Origin: Acidobacteriota bacterium
GTDB lineage: Bacteria > Acidobacteriota > Terriglobia > UBA7540
Assembly: GCA_003165615.1 (NCBI GenBank)
Contig: PLWR01000623.1
Span: forward strand, 1 to 6,020
Direction: 5' to 3'
Length of the DNA stretch: 6,020 bases
Both the position numbers and the translations under genes were made by a program. Shown one piece after another: positions 4,921 through 6,020 of this stretch. Under the pieces are notes generated by a model that was given only the letters and a program-made list of their open reading frames with translations, did no database searches and was not told the DNA's origin. Every line of letters starts with the position of its first letter. Position 1 is the first letter of the stretch.

Positions 4921-6020
4921 ATGCGCTTAACAATTCGTTTGCTCGTTTCCCTGCTTCTCGTGGCCGGAACAGCCAAGCCGGCGGCGGTTTCCAGCGTTTC
5001 GCTCGATGGCGACTGGCATTTCCTCGCCGACCCCGACGGCACGATTGATGTCCAAAAGCTCGATTCCGCCGCCTACGTGCGTCCCACGCGGATTCCCTCT
5101 TCCTGGCAATCGCAATTCTCCGACCTGCGCGATTACGCCGGGGTGGCGTGGTACTGGCGGATGATTACAGCGGAGGCGCCCGCGGCCGACCAAGTGGCAC
5201 TCCTGCGTTTTGGCGCCGTCGATTACCTGGCGGACGTTTACGTCAATGGCCAAAAGGCCGGCTCGCACGAGGGCGGGTATCTGCCCTTTGAAATCGACGT
5301 CACTTCCCTGCTCCATGCGGGTGAAAACCAGGTGGCCGTGCGCGTCGCCGACCCTGGAGCCAAACCCCATGAGGTTGTCGACGGCATAAATTATGCGGAA
5401 ATCCCGCACGGCAAGCAGAATTGGTATGTCCAGACCAGCGGCCTCTGGCAAAGCGTGGAACTCGATTATCGACCGCGCGTGAGGCTCGGCAGCGTTCACA
5501 TTTCCGCATCCCCGGACGGCCCCTTTGTAATCACCGCGACCGTAATCGGCACTAACCTTGCCGCCCCGGTGAACATCACTGCGGAAGTTCTGGATCCCAG
5601 CGGCAAGAGCGTTTGGAAGGGCGCGCACGATGTGGCCAGTGGAGAGAGGAGCGCCAAGCTCAGCGGACTGGTCCACGACCCCTTGCTTTGGAGCACCGCC
5701 AGCCCGAATCTTTACGAGCTTCGCGTCTCGCTCAGTTCCGGAGACTCCGCCCACTGCCGTTTTGGCTTCCGCAGCTTCGCCACACACGACGGCAAATTCT
5801 ATTTGAACGGCAAACCGATCTATCTGCGCGGGGCGTTGGATCAGGACTTTTACACCGACTCAATTTACACGCCTCCATCCCTCGACTATTTGCGCGATGA
5901 AATGCGCAAGGCAAAAGCTTTGGGGCTGAACCTGCTGCGCTGCCACATCAAAGTGCCGGACCCGCGCTACCTGGAAGCTGCGGATGAATCCGGCATGCTC
6001 ATCTGGTATGAGATTCCCAA
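4921..6020 (+). CDS. Secreted glycoside hydrolase family 2 protein (beta-galactosidase/beta-glucuronidase-like), 3' truncated
   Basis: The frame is open from ATG 4921 to the window end, giving 366 residues. An N-terminal signal peptide (basic MRLTIR, hydrophobic LLVSLLLVAG, cleavage probably near residues 20-22) predicts export to the periplasm or beyond. Residues about 25-185 form the GH2 sugar-binding jelly roll, with LDGDWHF, GVAWYWR, ADVYVNGQKAGSHEGGY, PFEIDVTSLL and the closing SGLWQSVELDYRP. Residues about 190-285 form the immunoglobulin-like domain, ending in PNLYELRVSL and FGFRSF. The TIM barrel starts near residue 292 with FYLNGKPIYLRG and continues through LGLNLLRCHIKVPDPRYLEAADESGMLIWYEIP. 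The family is known to cleave beta-linked sugars with two barrel glutamates, but both lie beyond the window, so neither activity nor substrate can be confirmed. A beta-galactosidase, glucuronidase or mannosidase is possible. It has its own ribosome site and is 208 bases from gatB, so probably a separate transcription unit. Confidence 0.9.
   Translation, partial: MRLTIRLLVSLLLVAGTAKPAAVSSVSLDGDWHFLADPDGTIDVQKLDSAAYVRPTRIPSSWQSQFSDLRDYAGVAWYWRMITAEAPAADQVALLRFGAVDYLADVYVNGQKAGSHEGGYLPFEIDVTSLLHAGENQVAVRVADPGAKPHEVVDGINYAEIPHGKQNWYVQTSGLWQSVELDYRPRVRLGSVHISASPDGPFVITATVIGTNLAAPVNITAEVLDPSGKSVWKGAHDVASGERSAKLSGLVHDPLLWSTASPNLYELRVSLSSGDSAHCRFGFRSFATHDGKFYLNGKPIYLRGALDQDFYTDSIYTPPSLDYLRDEMRKAKALGLNLLRCHIKVPDPRYLEAADESGMLIWYEIP

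Noticed and set aside
4927..5787. Open frame of 286 codons on the minus strand opposite the GH2 gene
   Set aside because: The opposite strand encodes a clear signal peptide and GH2 domains with a ribosome site; this frame has none of these.

Overview
The window looks like a stretch of chromosome from a free-living, fairly GC-rich bacterium. The mix of an exported glycoside hydrolase family 2 enzyme, a large uncharacterised membrane protein, a stand-alone gatB, and intergenic low-complexity palindromes built from 7-base units suggests Verrucomicrobiota or a relative in the PVC group. That assignment is an inference from general resemblance, not a database match.

Layout, left to right. (1) The 3' end of a FecCD/BtuC-type permease gene (1-361, +) is followed by its ATPase gene (492-1313, +). 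Together they form part of an ABC importer for a metal chelate such as a siderophore or cobalamin. The 130 bases between them are mostly an inverted repeat of tandem heptamers (376-484). (2) A gene for a roughly 556-residue polytopic membrane protein (1424-3094, -) converges on the ATPase gene. It resembles the GT-C type of membrane glycosyltransferase, but its function is not recognised. (3) A 157-base divergent spacer holds a nested palindrome and a good sigma-70-like promoter, which reads into gatB (3252-4712, +), subunit B of the tRNA-dependent amidotransferase. (4) A 208-base spacer holds a second heptamer palindrome of different sequence but similar architecture, which runs on in register into TGACACC heptamers. 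(5) The last gene (4921 to the window end, +) encodes the first 366 residues of a secreted GH2 glycoside hydrolase and is cut off before its catalytic glutamates.

The five genes do not form one system. The permease and ATPase belong together, and the other three are functionally separate. No RNA gene, CRISPR array, transposase or phage gene is visible, and no stretch of more than about 210 bases lacks a gene. The most interesting signal is the pair of heptamer palindromes: each has six 7-base units on the left and four inverted 7-base units on the right, with different unit sequences. I see no convincing evidence of a new multigene system.
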